64,000 nt of DNA from JALHSW01 sp963720675 (GCA_963720675.1 CAVRGH010000010.1:2170001-2234000); one strand, 5' to 3'; shown: positions 1 to 7,748, numbered from the stretch's first letter. The notes: a model not told the origin generated them from the letters alone. Program-made: numbers and translations.

Positions 1-177
1 GAGCGGCTCGAGGTCGACGACGACGCGATGACCCTGATCGCGCGTGGCGGGCTCATCCCCGGTTCCAAGGCCGAGGTCCTCGATCGCCGCCCCGACGGGG
101 TCGCGGTGCGCACCGACGCCGGTGAGCGCGTCGTCCCCGACGCGATCGCCCACCTCCTGTGGGTCGCCCCGGTCTGA
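1..177 (+). CDS. DtxR/IdeR-like metal-dependent regulator, C-terminal fragment
   Basis: The window opens inside a gene read in frame 1 and closed by TGA at 175-177; 58 residues are visible. The segment ARGGLIPGSKAEVLDRRPD followed by a short beta-rich end looks like the FeoA/SH3-like third domain at the C-terminus of DtxR-family iron or manganese regulators. The DNA-binding and dimerisation domains would lie upstream of the window and cannot be seen. It converges on moaD, with 37 bp between the stops. A stand-alone FeoA-like protein is the main alternative. The assignment rests on a short domain only. Confidence 0.55.
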   Translation, partial: ERLEVDDDAMTLIARGGLIPGSKAEVLDRRPDGVAVRTDAGERVVPDAIAHLLWVAPV

Positions 178-214
178 CGCTCCTCAGGGGCCGGCCGCGA
201 TCAGCCGGCCGCGA

Positions 215-490
215 TCAGCCGCCGGCGACCGCGGGCACGATGCTCAGGGTCTGCCCGTCGGTCACCGGCGTGTCGAGCCCGTCGAGGAACCGGATGTCCT
301 CCTCGGCCAGGAACACGTTCACGAACCGCCGCAGCGACCCACCGTCGTCGTAGAGGCGCTCCGCGAAGCCCGGGTGCTCGGCGTCGAGCGCCTTCAGCAC
401 CTCGGCGACGGTCGCACCCTCGACACTGACCTCACCGGCGCCGCCGGAGAGGTTGCGCAGCTGGGTGGGGATCCGGACCGACACCGCCAT
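215..490 (-). CDS. MoaD/ThiS-family sulfur carrier protein
   Basis: A 91-residue beta-grasp protein ending in ...VPAVAGG. The terminal Gly-Gly is the hallmark of MoaD/ThiS/CysO proteins, which are adenylated and turned into a thiocarboxylate that donates sulfur. The start ATG at 490 lies one base after the stop of the threonine-synthase-like gene, so both are surely on one mRNA and both fall under the SAM riboswitch upstream. No molybdopterin genes lie nearby, which argues against a role as the MPT-synthase small subunit. I infer that it serves sulfur transfer in amino-acid synthesis, possibly with the neighbouring PLP enzyme. Confidence 0.85.
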   Translation of the reverse strand: MAVSVRIPTQLRNLSGGAGEVSVEGATVAEVLKALDAEHPGFAERLYDDGGSLRRFVNVFLAEEDIRFLDGLDTPVTDGQTLSIVPAVAGG

Positions 491-491
491 C

Positions 492-1730
492 TCAGGATTC
501 CTTCGCAGTCGGGAACGCGTCCCAGAACGCGTCGAGCGTGGGCTTGATGATCGCGGTCGCGCCCGGAGCGGGCGAGAGCGCGTCGAGCGTCTTGAGGCCG
601 TGCCCGGTCGCGTAGACCACCACCCGCTCGTCGGGCCGGATCACGCCTTCGGCCGCGAGCTTCTTCAGCGATGCGATCGTGACGCCGACGGCGGTCTCCC
701 CGAAGATTCCCTCGGTGCGGGCCAGCAGCCGGATGCCGTCGCGGACCTCGTCGTCGGTGACCGCGGCGAGCCCCCCACCAGTCCCCCGGACGGTGTCGAG
801 CGCGTAGTACCCGTCGGCCGGGTTCCCGATCGCGAGCGACTTGGCGATCGTGTCGGGCTTCACGGGCTTGATGGTGTCGACCCCGTCGTTGAAGGCCGCC
901 GCGACCGGCGAGCAGCCCGCCGCCTGCGCCCCGGAGACACGCACCTGCGGCGCGTCGGCGAGGAGCCCGACCTCGTGCAGCTCCTGGAAGCCCTTGTGGA
1001 TCTTCGTGAGCAGCGAGCCGCTGGCGACCGGGACGACCACGTGATCCGGCGTCTGCCAGCCGAGCTGCTCGGCCGTCTCGTACGCGAGCGTCTTGGATCC
1101 CTCGGCGTAGAACGGCCGAACGTTCACGTTGACGAACGCCCACGGACGCTCCGATGCGACCTCCGCGCACAGTCGGTTGACGTCGTCGTAGTTGCCGTCG
1201 ACCGCCACCACGTTGCCGCCGAAGACCGCGGTCGTCGTGATCTTGGCCGGTTCGAGGTTCGCCGGGATGAACACGTAGCTCGCGAGCCCGGCGCGCGCCG
1301 CGGCGGCCGCGACCGCGTTGGCGAGGTTGCCGGTCGAGGCGCAGGCGAGCGTCTTGAGGCCGAACTCGAGGGCCTTCGCGAGGGCGATCGCGACGACGCG
1401 GTCCTTGAACGAGTTGGTCGGGTTGCGGGTGTCGTCCTTCACCCACACCTCACCGAGGCCGAGCTCGGCGGCGAGCCGGTCGGCGCGCACGAGCGGGGTG
1501 AACCCGACCTGCTGGGTCGCGTCGCCGGGGGCGTCGACCGGGAGCAGTGGGGCGTACCGCCAGATCGACGGCGGACCGGCCTCGATCGCCTCCTTCGAGA
1601 CCGCGGCCTTCACGGCCTCGCGGTCATAGGCCACCTCGAGCGGCCCGAAGCAGAACTCACACGTGTAGGTGGGGGCGACGGGGAAGGTCTTCCCACACTC
1701 CCGGCACCGCAGCGCATCGACATGAGCCAT
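492..1730 (-). CDS. thrC: Threonine synthase family PLP enzyme
   Basis: A 412-residue fold-type II PLP enzyme. An N-terminal zinc ribbon is formed by C9, C12, C24 and C27. The PLP lysine is K109 in NPTNSFKDRV, the phosphate loop is STGN, and the C-terminal VVYATGHGLKT is typical of threonine synthases, which convert O-phosphohomoserine to threonine. The ATG at 1730 follows a strong Shine-Dalgarno sequence, GAGGAGGAG. It sits directly behind a SAM-I riboswitch and directly ahead of moaD. A plain threonine synthase is not an obvious SAM-riboswitch target, so a homocysteine-forming role from O-phosphohomoserine and a MoaD thiocarboxylate is a real alternative. The family call is firm; the exact reaction is not. 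Confidence 0.85.
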   Translation of the reverse strand: MAHVDALRCRECGKTFPVAPTYTCEFCFGPLEVAYDREAVKAAVSKEAIEAGPPSIWRYAPLLPVDAPGDATQQVGFTPLVRADRLAAELGLGEVWVKDDTRNPTNSFKDRVVAIALAKALEFGLKTLACASTGNLANAVAAAAARAGLASYVFIPANLEPAKITTTAVFGGNVVAVDGNYDDVNRLCAEVASERPWAFVNVNVRPFYAEGSKTLAYETAEQLGWQTPDHVVVPVASGSLLTKIHKGFQELHEVGLLADAPQVRVSGAQAAGCSPVAAAFNDGVDTIKPVKPDTIAKSLAIGNPADGYYALDTVRGTGGGLAAVTDDEVRDGIRLLARTEGIFGETAVGVTIASLKKLAAEGVIRPDERVVVYATGHGLKTLDALSPAPGATAIIKPTLDAFWDAFPTAKES

Positions 1731-1734
1731 CGTC

Positions 1735-1810
1735 GGCTCCTCCTCGGCTGTCCGGGCGCCGAGCCGATCGCTGGGAACGATCCGACGCCTCGATTCGGTG
1801 AGGACGAGCC
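1735..1810 (-). promoter_or_regulatory. Putative ribosome-binding-site sequestering hairpin (riboswitch expression platform)
   Basis: On the minus strand GGCTCGTCCTC (1810 to 1800) can pair with GAGGAGGAGCC (1745 to 1735), ten of eleven positions matching. The second arm holds the Shine-Dalgarno of thrC. This would let the upstream SAM aptamer control translation initiation. No U-tract terminator is seen between the aptamer and the gene. How the aptamer switches this hairpin is not resolved by eye. Confidence 0.45.
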
Positions 1811-1873
1811 ACGGGGCACGCCCTCCTTCTCGACGCGCTCGGAGCGCCTCGAGCGGAGGACCGCTCTCAGCTG

Positions 1874-1970
1874 CTCATCGGTCAGGCATTGGCACCTGGC
1901 GGGCCGGATCGCTCCGGTTCGCTGGTTGCCGCGGCGTCAACGGGCCTGTCCCTCAGCCGCTCTCGATGAG
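1874..1970 (-). promoter_or_regulatory. SAM-I (S-box) riboswitch aptamer
   Basis: Read on the minus strand the element begins CTCATCGAGAGCGGCTGAGG, continues with GGACAGGCCCGTTGACGCC, GGCAACC and GGTGCCAATGCC, and closes with CGATGAG. The outer arms CTCATCG (1970-1964) and CGATGAG (1880-1874) pair perfectly as P1. These blocks match the conserved core of the SAM-I family, including the AGAG after P1, the kink-turn side, GGCAACC and GGTGCCAAT. It lies in the leader of thrC-moaD. It is known from other bacteria to turn off methionine and sulfur genes when S-adenosylmethionine is plentiful. The gene it controls here is unusual. Confidence 0.95.
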
Positions 1971-1982
1971 CGCGTTGGGAAG

Positions 1983-1988
1983 ACGATA
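1983..1988 (-). promoter_or_regulatory. Putative -10 element for the thrC-moaD transcript
   Basis: TATCGT on the minus strand ends 12 bases before the first base of the riboswitch P1 stem, so transcription would start just ahead of the aptamer. No convincing -35 box is visible (TTGGCG lies about 20 nt upstream). Confidence 0.45.
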
Positions 1989-2049
1989 GCCGCCCCGGGT
2001 TCCCCGGTCGCCAAGCATTCCCGGGAGAGGTCGGCGCTCCCCCGGCTCC

Positions 2050-2055
2050 TAGGCT
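2050..2055 (+). promoter_or_regulatory. Putative -10 element, leaderless start of gpgS
   Basis: TAGGCT stands 8 nt before the ATG at 2064. No Shine-Dalgarno is present, so the mRNA probably begins at or near the start codon. The 333 bp between thrC and gpgS holds this promoter, the thrC promoter and the riboswitch, and nothing else that I can see. Confidence 0.5.
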
Positions 2056-2063
2056 CCTGACCG

Positions 2064-3002
2064 ATGGCTGACACCTCACCCGACGTCGGCTCGCCGGACG
2101 CGGCGCTCGACCCGAACGCACTCGCCGAGCTCAAGGCCCGGCTCGGGCTCACCATCTCGGTCTGCCTGCCGGCCCGTGACGAAGAGGCCACGGTCGGGCA
2201 CATCGTCGCCTCGGTCCGGCGCAACCTGATGGAGCGGGCTCCGCTCGTCGACGAGGTCGTGGTGATGGACGACGGGTCGACCGACGGCACCGCCGAGGCC
2301 GCGCACTGGGAGGGGGCCAAGGTGCACGCCGTCGCCGACGTGCTCCCGGCCCTGCCGAGCGGCAGCGGCAAGGGCAACGCGCTGTGGCTCTCGCTGTTCG
2401 TGACCGAGGGCGACATCGTCTGCTGGGTCGACGCCGATGTCCGGAACTTCCGCCCCCACTTCGTCACCGGTCTCGTGGCGCCCCTGTTGCGGCGGGCCGA
2501 GGTCGGCCTCGTCAAGGGCTACTACCGCCGGCCCCTCCACGGTGAGCCGAGTGGCGGTGGACGCGTCACGGAGCTGCTCGCCCGTCCGCTGCTCTCCACG
2601 TTGTTCCCGCACCTGACCGGGATCGTCCAACCGCTCGGCGGCGAGTACGCGGGACGCCGCGAGCTCCTCGAGGCCGTCCCGTTCGTGGAGGGCTGGGGCA
2701 TCGAGATCGGGCTCCTCATCGATGTCGCCGAGCGCTCCGGGGTGGGATCGATCGCGCAGGCCGACCTCGGGGTCCGCGAGCACCGCAACCGACCGCTCGA
2801 CCAGCTCGCACCGCAGGCGATGGAGGTGCTGCTCACCGGGTTGCGGCGAGCCGGCATCCCGTCCGAGCAGCTGGCCACGACGCTCGCCCGCTTCGACGAC
2901 GACTACGACCCGGTGCTCGTGCCGGTCGAGGTGCGTGAGCGTCCACCGATGCTCGACATCCCCGAGTACCGCGCGCGGTTCGAGCGCGAAGCGACGGCCT
3001 GA
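2064..3002 (+). CDS. gpgS: Glucosyl-3-phosphoglycerate synthase (GT81)
   Basis: A 312-residue GT-A glycosyltransferase. SVCLPARDEEATVGHIV opens the nucleotide-binding fold, VVVMDDGSTDGTAEAA follows, and WVDADVRNF carries the metal-binding DxD-like motif. VGLVKGYYRRPL and the later GWGIEIGLLIDV match the GpgS family (EC 2.4.1.266), which moves glucose from NDP-glucose to 3-phosphoglycerate. The product leads to glucosylglycerate, an osmolyte, or to methylglucose lipopolysaccharide primers in mycobacteria. Its convergent neighbour is glycerate kinase and two trehalose-type glycosyltransferases follow, so a compatible-solute locus is likely. The length is normal for the family. Confidence 0.88.
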   Translation: MADTSPDVGSPDAALDPNALAELKARLGLTISVCLPARDEEATVGHIVASVRRNLMERAPLVDEVVVMDDGSTDGTAEAAHWEGAKVHAVADVLPALPSGSGKGNALWLSLFVTEGDIVCWVDADVRNFRPHFVTGLVAPLLRRAEVGLVKGYYRRPLHGEPSGGGRVTELLARPLLSTLFPHLTGIVQPLGGEYAGRRELLEAVPFVEGWGIEIGLLIDVAERSGVGSIAQADLGVREHRNRPLDQLAPQAMEVLLTGLRRAGIPSEQLATTLARFDDDYDPVLVPVEVRERPPMLDIPEYRARFEREATA

Positions 3003-3019
3003 GGCCCACGCCGCCCCGC

Positions 3020-4039
3020 TCAGGCGAGCGCGGCGCGACCTGCTTCGACGGCGGCTTCTTCGACGAGCAGCGCCGCGCGTGCGAACGCTTCGCCCGACTG
3101 CCAGACGCGGTCGACGAGTGCGTACCCGCGCGCCCCGAGCACGCTGAGCTCGTCACGCGCGTCCTCGGTGATCTGACCGGCGATCACCGCCCGGTGCACG
3201 ATGCCGAGCTCCGCCGCCCAGGCGAGCACGCCCCCCACCACCTTGCCGTCGAAGCTCGCGGTGTCCGTCTTGCCCTCACCCGTCACGACGAGGTCGACGT
3301 CGTCGAACAGGTCCTCGAGCCCGGCCGCGTGGGCCACGATGTCGAACCCGGGCTCGAGCCGTGCACCGATCGCGGCGAGCCCGCCCGCCAGTCCCCCGGC
3401 TGCGCCCCCGCCCTCGAGGGCCGTCACATCGACCCCGGTGCGTTCCCGGTACACGTCGGCGACGCTCGCGAGCCGGCGCGTCAGCAGCTCGACCTGGGCC
3501 GCGCTCGCGCCCTTCTGCGGACCGAAGACGCGTGCCGCGTCGAGGAACGGCGTGTCCACGTCACACGCGACCGACACCTCCATGCCGCCGAGCGACCAGC
3601 CGAGTGCCTCGACCGCGGCGAGGCCACCGTCGGTGGTCGCCGATCCGCCGACGCCCACGAGGATCCGCTTGGCCCCTCCACGACGGACCGCGGCGATGAG
3701 CTCGCCGGTGCCCCGCGTCGACGCCCGCAGCGGATCCTTCCGGTGCACGAGCCCCAACCCGCTCGCCCGGGCCATCTCGACCACTCCGGTCCCGTCGGGC
3801 AACAGCCCGTACTCGGCGTCGACCGGGTCCCCGAGCGGTCCGGTCACCTGGACCGTCCGGCGGGAGCCGCCCCGCGCGGCGAGGAGTGCGTCGAGGGTCC
3901 CGTCCCCGCCGTCGGCCATCGGGATCTCGGAGACCGGATCGAAGCCCGCCGCCCGCAATCCCCGGGCGATCGCAGCCGCCGCCTCGGCGGCAGAGAGCGT
4001 CCCGCGAAACTTGTCCGGACACGCGATCGCGGAAGGCAC
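3020..4039 (-). CDS. glxK: Glycerate kinase
   Basis: A type I glycerate kinase of 339 residues: the N-terminus ACPDKFRGTLSAAEAAAAI, then MADGGDGTLDAL, GGSATTDGG and VVTGEGKTD are all family signatures. It phosphorylates D-glycerate to a phosphoglycerate. I chose the GTG at 4039 (VPSAIACPDKF), since the frame open further upstream adds about 21 residues unlike the family and would run into the promoter region of the divergent gene at 4120. Being next to gpgS it may recycle glycerate released from glucosylglycerate or feed 3-phosphoglycerate metabolism; this link is inferred from position. Confidence 0.88.
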   Translation of the reverse strand: MPSAIACPDKFRGTLSAAEAAAAIARGLRAAGFDPVSEIPMADGGDGTLDALLAARGGSRRTVQVTGPLGDPVDAEYGLLPDGTGVVEMARASGLGLVHRKDPLRASTRGTGELIAAVRRGGAKRILVGVGGSATTDGGLAAVEALGWSLGGMEVSVACDVDTPFLDAARVFGPQKGASAAQVELLTRRLASVADVYRERTGVDVTALEGGGAAGGLAGGLAAIGARLEPGFDIVAHAAGLEDLFDDVDLVVTGEGKTDTASFDGKVVGGVLAWAAELGIVHRAVIAGQITEDARDELSVLGARGYALVDRVWQSGEAFARAALLVEEAAVEAGRAALA

Positions 4040-4119
4040 CCGAATAGATTGGCCGCGATGGACGACCGCCTGCGCCTCGCGACCGCCATCCATCAGCCTC
4101 ACGCCGGCGAGCGTCCCTG

Positions 4120-5397
4120 ATGCTCGAACGCGTCCCGCTGCTCGAGAAGGACCTCGCGGACTACACCGACGTCGTCGGTGCGGAGAAGGTTGCGCACATC
4201 CGGGAGCTCGCCGAACCGCTGCAGGGTGCCCGGGTCCTCCACATCAACGCCACCGCATACGGCGGCGGCGTCGCGGAGCTGCTGGCCACCCACGTCCCGC
4301 TGCTGCGCAGCGTCGGGATCGACGCCGAATGGCACGTCATGCACGGCAGCGACGAGTTCTTCGCCATCACCAAGAACGTCCACAACGCCCTGCAAGGCGC
4401 CGACATCGAGTGGACCACGCGGATGCAACGCACGTACCTCGAGCGGGTGCTCGACAATGCACTCGCGCTCGAGGACGGCTGGGACTACGTCGTCGTGCAC
4501 GACCCGCAGCCCGCCGCGCTGCTCAGCTTCCTCCGCGACAAGAAGATCGGACGCGCGTCGACCAAATGGATCTGGCGGTGTCACATCGACCTGACCGCGG
4601 CGAATCCCCAGGTCTGGGAGTTCTTCCGTCCGTTCGTCGAGCAGCACGACGCCTCCGTGTGGACCATGCCCGAGTTCGTCCCTGACTCGCTGCAGATGGC
4701 GCGCGTCGTGCATGCGCCGCCGTGCATCGATCCGCTCTCGGTGAAGAACCTCGAGCTCGCCCTCCCGTTCTGCACGGAGATCACGAAGCAGTACGGCATC
4801 GACCCGCACCGCCCGATCGTGTGTCAGATCAGCCGCTTCGACCCGTGGAAAGACCCGCTCGGTGTCGTCGACGCGTTCCGCATCGTGCGCGAGCAGATCC
4901 CCGACGCGCAGCTGGTGCTGGCGGGCTCGATGGCGACCGACGACCCCGAGGGCTTCCGAGTCTGGGAGGACATCGAGGCCGCCCGCGCCGGTGACCGCGA
5001 CATCCACCTCCTGTCGAACCTGCACCAGGTCGGTGCCGTGCAGATCAACGCGTTCCAGCGCATGGCGAGCGTGATGGTGCAGAAGTCGCTGCGCGAGGGC
5101 TTCGGGCTCACCGTGAGCGAGGCGCTGTGGAAGGGCCGGCCGGTCGTGGGCGGGCGCGCCGGCGGGATCACGCTCCAGATCCGTGACGGCTTCGACGGCT
5201 ACCTCGTGGACTCGGTCGAGGCCTGCGCGGCGCGCATCATCGACCTGCTGGCCGATCCAGTCGGATCCGACGCCATGGGCGTCCAGGGCCGTGAGCACGT
5301 CCGAGACAACTTCCTCTCCACCCGCGAGCTCACCGACTGGCTCGGCCTGTTCGGCGATCTGCGCGACGACCTCCCCCGGCCCGCGCCGAGGTCATGA
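4120..5397 (+). CDS. GT4 glycosyltransferase, trehalose synthase (TreT-like)
   Basis: A 425-residue GT-B enzyme. The N-terminal HINATAYGGGVAELL matches the acceptor-side glycine-rich loop of trehalose-synthesising GT4 enzymes, VVHDPQPAAL is typical of the same group, and the C-terminal QKSLREGFGLTVSEALWKG carries the donor-binding E-x7-E region. TreT forms trehalose from NDP-glucose and glucose (reversibly). The gene overlaps the following GT20 gene by 4 bp (ATGA), so the two are co-translated. With gpgS and glycerate kinase nearby, a role in osmolyte synthesis is likely. A trehalose phosphorylase of the same family is the main alternative. Confidence 0.75.
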   Translation: MLERVPLLEKDLADYTDVVGAEKVAHIRELAEPLQGARVLHINATAYGGGVAELLATHVPLLRSVGIDAEWHVMHGSDEFFAITKNVHNALQGADIEWTTRMQRTYLERVLDNALALEDGWDYVVVHDPQPAALLSFLRDKKIGRASTKWIWRCHIDLTAANPQVWEFFRPFVEQHDASVWTMPEFVPDSLQMARVVHAPPCIDPLSVKNLELALPFCTEITKQYGIDPHRPIVCQISRFDPWKDPLGVVDAFRIVREQIPDAQLVLAGSMATDDPEGFRVWEDIEAARAGDRDIHLLSNLHQVGAVQINAFQRMASVMVQKSLREGFGLTVSEALWKGRPVVGGRAGGITLQIRDGFDGYLVDSVEACAARIIDLLADPVGSDAMGVQGREHVRDNFLSTRELTDWLGLFGDLRDDLPRPAPRS

Positions 5398-6779
5398 CCG
5401 TCATCGTCTCGAACCGGGGTCCCTACCGGTTCGTGGCTCGACCGGACGGCACCTTCGAGGCGAGGATCGGCGCAGGCGGCGTCGCGTCGTCCCTCGGGCC
5501 GCTCCTCACCTCGGGTGCCGCAGGCGGGGACGCCGCCTGGATCGCCGCGGCCGTGGACGACGACGATCGTGCCGCCGTGCGGGCCGGCGCGGCCGAGGCG
5601 CCCGGGATCGCGCTGACGCTGCTCGACATCGACCCGCGGGTCTACCGCCTGTTCTACGACGTCGTCTCGAACGGCACGCTCTGGTTCCTCCACCACGGAC
5701 TCTTCGACCTTCCCCGGCGGCCGCAGTTCGACGGCCGATTCCGAGAGGCGTGGGACGCCTACGTACTCGTGAACCAGGCCTTCGCCGACGCCGCGGCCGC
5801 GGTCGCCGCACCCGACTCGATCGTGCTCGTGCAGGACTACCAGCTCGCGTTGGTGCCGGGAATGCTCCGGGACTGCCGCGCCGACCTGCGCGTCGCGCAC
5901 TTCACGCACACCTCGTTCTGCGGCCCGAACTCCATCCGAGTGCTCCCGGCCGACGTCGCGGAGCAGATCTGTCGCTCGATGGCCGCAGTGCCCTGCGGCT
6001 TCCATTGCGGGCGCTGGGCGCGGGCCTACGCCGCGTCGGTGCGCGAGATCCTCGGACCGGACACCGCGGCACCGACCTTCGTCGCCTCCCTCGGCCCCGA
6101 CAGTGAGGCCCTCGCGACGATCGCGGCCTCGGACGCGGTCGCCGCGGCGGCCACGGCGCTCACAGAGCTCGTCGGGGACCGATCGTTGCTCCTGCGCGTC
6201 GACCGCATCGAACCGTCGAAGAACATCGTGCGCGGGTTCGCCGTGTTCGACACCTTGCTCGACGAGCACGCCGAGTGGCGCGGGCGGGTCGTCTTCCTGG
6301 CCCGGCTCAACGCATCGCGCGAGACCATGGCGGAGTACCTCGCGTACCGCAACGAGGTCGAGCAGGCCGCGCGGCGCGTGAACGATCGCTGGGCGACCGC
6401 CGAGTGGCAGCCGGTCGTGCTCGACGCGCGCGACGATTTCCCGAGCACCGTTGCTGCGCTCCAACGGTACGACGTGCTCCTCGTGAACCCGATCAAGGAC
6501 GGACTGAACCTCGTCGCCAAAGAGGGTCCGCTGCTGAACGAGCGCGACGGGGTCCTCTGCCTCTCGGCGGACGCGGGCGCCTGGGACGAGCTCGGCCCGG
6601 CCGCGTCGGAGATCCAGCCGTACGACATCGCCCAGGGCGCCGCCGCACTCCACGCCGCGCTCGGGCTGGATGCGCCGAGCCGTGCCGAGCGGGCCGGGCG
6701 CCTGCGGGCGCTCGCCGGCAGCCGCACGCCCCGCGACTGGCTCGACGACCAGCTCGCCGCCGCGGGCTCGGCCACCTAG
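5394..6779 (+). CDS. GT20 family protein, trehalose-6-phosphate synthase-like
   Basis: A 461-residue GT-B protein related to OtsA. VSNRGP replaces the usual SNR-LP start, HTSFCGPNSIRVLP matches the acceptor-loop region, RVDRIEPSKNIVRGF the donor-phosphate site and NPIKDGLNLVAKEG the sugar-binding block. The family makes trehalose 6-phosphate or glucosylglycerol phosphate from NDP-glucose. The departures from OtsA (FCGPN in place of FP) leave the acceptor open. It starts inside the stop of the TreT-like gene. No trehalose-6-phosphate phosphatase is seen in the window. It ends before a GC-rich hairpin shared with the convergent LytR_C gene. Confidence 0.72.
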   Translation: MTVIVSNRGPYRFVARPDGTFEARIGAGGVASSLGPLLTSGAAGGDAAWIAAAVDDDDRAAVRAGAAEAPGIALTLLDIDPRVYRLFYDVVSNGTLWFLHHGLFDLPRRPQFDGRFREAWDAYVLVNQAFADAAAAVAAPDSIVLVQDYQLALVPGMLRDCRADLRVAHFTHTSFCGPNSIRVLPADVAEQICRSMAAVPCGFHCGRWARAYAASVREILGPDTAAPTFVASLGPDSEALATIAASDAVAAAATALTELVGDRSLLLRVDRIEPSKNIVRGFAVFDTLLDEHAEWRGRVVFLARLNASRETMAEYLAYRNEVEQAARRVNDRWATAEWQPVVLDARDDFPSTVAALQRYDVLLVNPIKDGLNLVAKEGPLLNERDGVLCLSADAGAWDELGPAASEIQPYDIAQGAAALHAALGLDAPSRAERAGRLRALAGSRTPRDWLDDQLAAAGSAT

Positions 6780-6784
6780 GGCCG

Positions 6785-6799
6785 CGCGCCGGCGGCGCG
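6785..6799. terminator. GC-rich hairpin between convergent genes
   Basis: CGCGCC-GGC-GGCGCG forms a six-base-pair perfect stem in the 25 bp between the GT20 gene and the convergent LytR_C gene. There is no U-tract on either side, so it could end transcription only as a weak or factor-assisted terminator. Confidence 0.4.
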
Positions 6800-6804
6800 G
6801 CGCG

Positions 6805-7299
6805 CTACGAGCCCTTGATGACGAGGCAGTCCGCGTTCTCGGAGCCGGCCGGCGGTGTCGCGGGGAACGCGGTGACGGTCGCCCCGGCACCGACGGCGGC
6901 GGCCAGCGTGGTCGCCTCGTCCTCGAAGCCGGCGAGGCAGGCGACGGTCGTGCCCGTCTGCAGCGGGGCGTTGCCGGTGCCGGCGATCGCGTAGCCCTTG
7001 CCGCGCAGCTCGTTCGCGAGGGTGGCCGCGGCCTGGCTCAATCCCGAGCCGTTCTCGACGAGGATGCGGACGTCGGCCGGCGCCCGCCCGCCCGACCCGG
7101 TGGTGGAGGTCGTGGACTCCGACCCGTTGGGCGGCGTCGGGGTCGCACTGCCGCCGCCACCACCGCCCTTGTCGATGACCTGGAGCAGGACGATCCCGAT
7201 CACGACCGCGACGCCGACGAGGATCGCGCCGCGTGCGGCCGTCCGCAGGATCAGGTCGGTCGCGACGCGCCGGCGGGGCGGGAAGGCGAGCGCGGTCAT
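6805..7299 (-). CDS. LytR C-terminal domain protein, membrane-anchored
   Basis: 164 residues: a short cytoplasmic arginine-rich start, one membrane helix at about residues 22-43 (GAILVGVAVVIGIVLL), a Gly/Ser/Thr-rich linker, then an extracytoplasmic LytR_C domain starting ADVRILVENGSGLSQAAA. LytR_C domains occur on actinobacterial cell-envelope proteins; the function of stand-alone ones is not known. The start overlaps the stop of the DUF3263 gene by 4 bp, an arrangement common in actinobacteria, so the two are co-expressed. Confidence 0.8.
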   Translation of the reverse strand: MTALAFPPRRRVATDLILRTAARGAILVGVAVVIGIVLLQVIDKGGGGGGSATPTPPNGSESTTSTTGSGGRAPADVRILVENGSGLSQAAATLANELRGKGYAIAGTGNAPLQTGTTVACLAGFEDEATTLAAAVGAGATVTAFPATPPAGSENADCLVIKGS

Positions 7300-7553
7300 C
7301 GCGAACCCGGATCGGCGCGACGACCTTCGAAGCGCGCTCGACGGCGAATGTCTCGGTAGCGGCGCAAGCGCTTCACGGTGAGGGGGTCATACGCGAGGGC
7401 GGCGGGCAGGTCCATGAGCTCGCCGAGACGTCGATAGTACCGGGTGCCGGACATGTCGAGCCGCGCGCGGATCTGCGCTTCCTTGGGGCCAGGGAGGCGC
7501 CACCAGGCTCGTTCGAAGTCGAGGATGGCGCGATCGCGCGCCGTGAATTCCAT
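7296..7553 (-). CDS. DUF3263 protein, putative small DNA-binding protein
   Basis: 85 residues beginning MEFTARDRAILDFERAWW, with KEAQIRARLDMSGTRYYRRL in the middle: this is the DUF3263 family, small actinobacterial proteins with a helix-turn-helix-like centre. I chose the ATG at 7553 because family members begin with this motif and the upstream extension is unlike protein. It overlaps the LytR_C gene by 4 bp. Its job is not known; the shape suggests a regulator of the neighbouring gene. Confidence 0.8.
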   Translation of the reverse strand: MEFTARDRAILDFERAWWRLPGPKEAQIRARLDMSGTRYYRRLGELMDLPAALAYDPLTVKRLRRYRDIRRRARFEGRRADPGSR

Positions 7554-7663
7554 CGGGCGACGAGTATTGCCGCGCCCAACCCGAGAACCGGGGATATCGC
7601 GCCCAGGGCCTTGGTGGCGCTCGTTCTCGCAGCATCCGGACCCAGCCACCGGTGCCGCCACCG

Positions 7664-7736
7664 AGCCGGGTGTCGGACTCGAACCGACGACTTCCGCTTT
7701 ACAAGAGCGGTGCTCTACCAGCTGAGCTAACCCGGC
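7664..7736 (-). tRNA. tRNA-Thr (anticodon TGT)
   Basis: A complete cloverleaf on the minus strand: acceptor GCCGGGT pairs with ACCCGGC, the D-arm reads AGCTCAGCTGGTAGAGC, the anticodon loop is CTTGTAA (anticodon UGU) and the T-arm contains GGTTCGAGTCC. The discriminator base is U. CCA is not encoded, in contrast with the second tRNA-Thr of this window. Confidence 0.95.
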
Positions 7737-7748
7737 GCGCGCAACAGG

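Noticed and set aside
215..490. MoaD as a molybdopterin synthase subunit
   Set aside because: No moaE, moaA or moeB is close, while the gene is coupled to a PLP enzyme under a SAM riboswitch. A role in sulfur amino-acid synthesis fits better.
492..1730. The PLP enzyme as a cysteine synthase (CysM)
   Set aside because: The N-terminal zinc ribbon, the length of 412 and VVYATGHGLKT at the end are threonine-synthase features, so it belongs to that family even if the substrate use differs.
6785..6799. Strong intrinsic terminator
   Set aside because: A stem is present but there is no U-tract on either strand, so I list it only as a weak, possible terminator.
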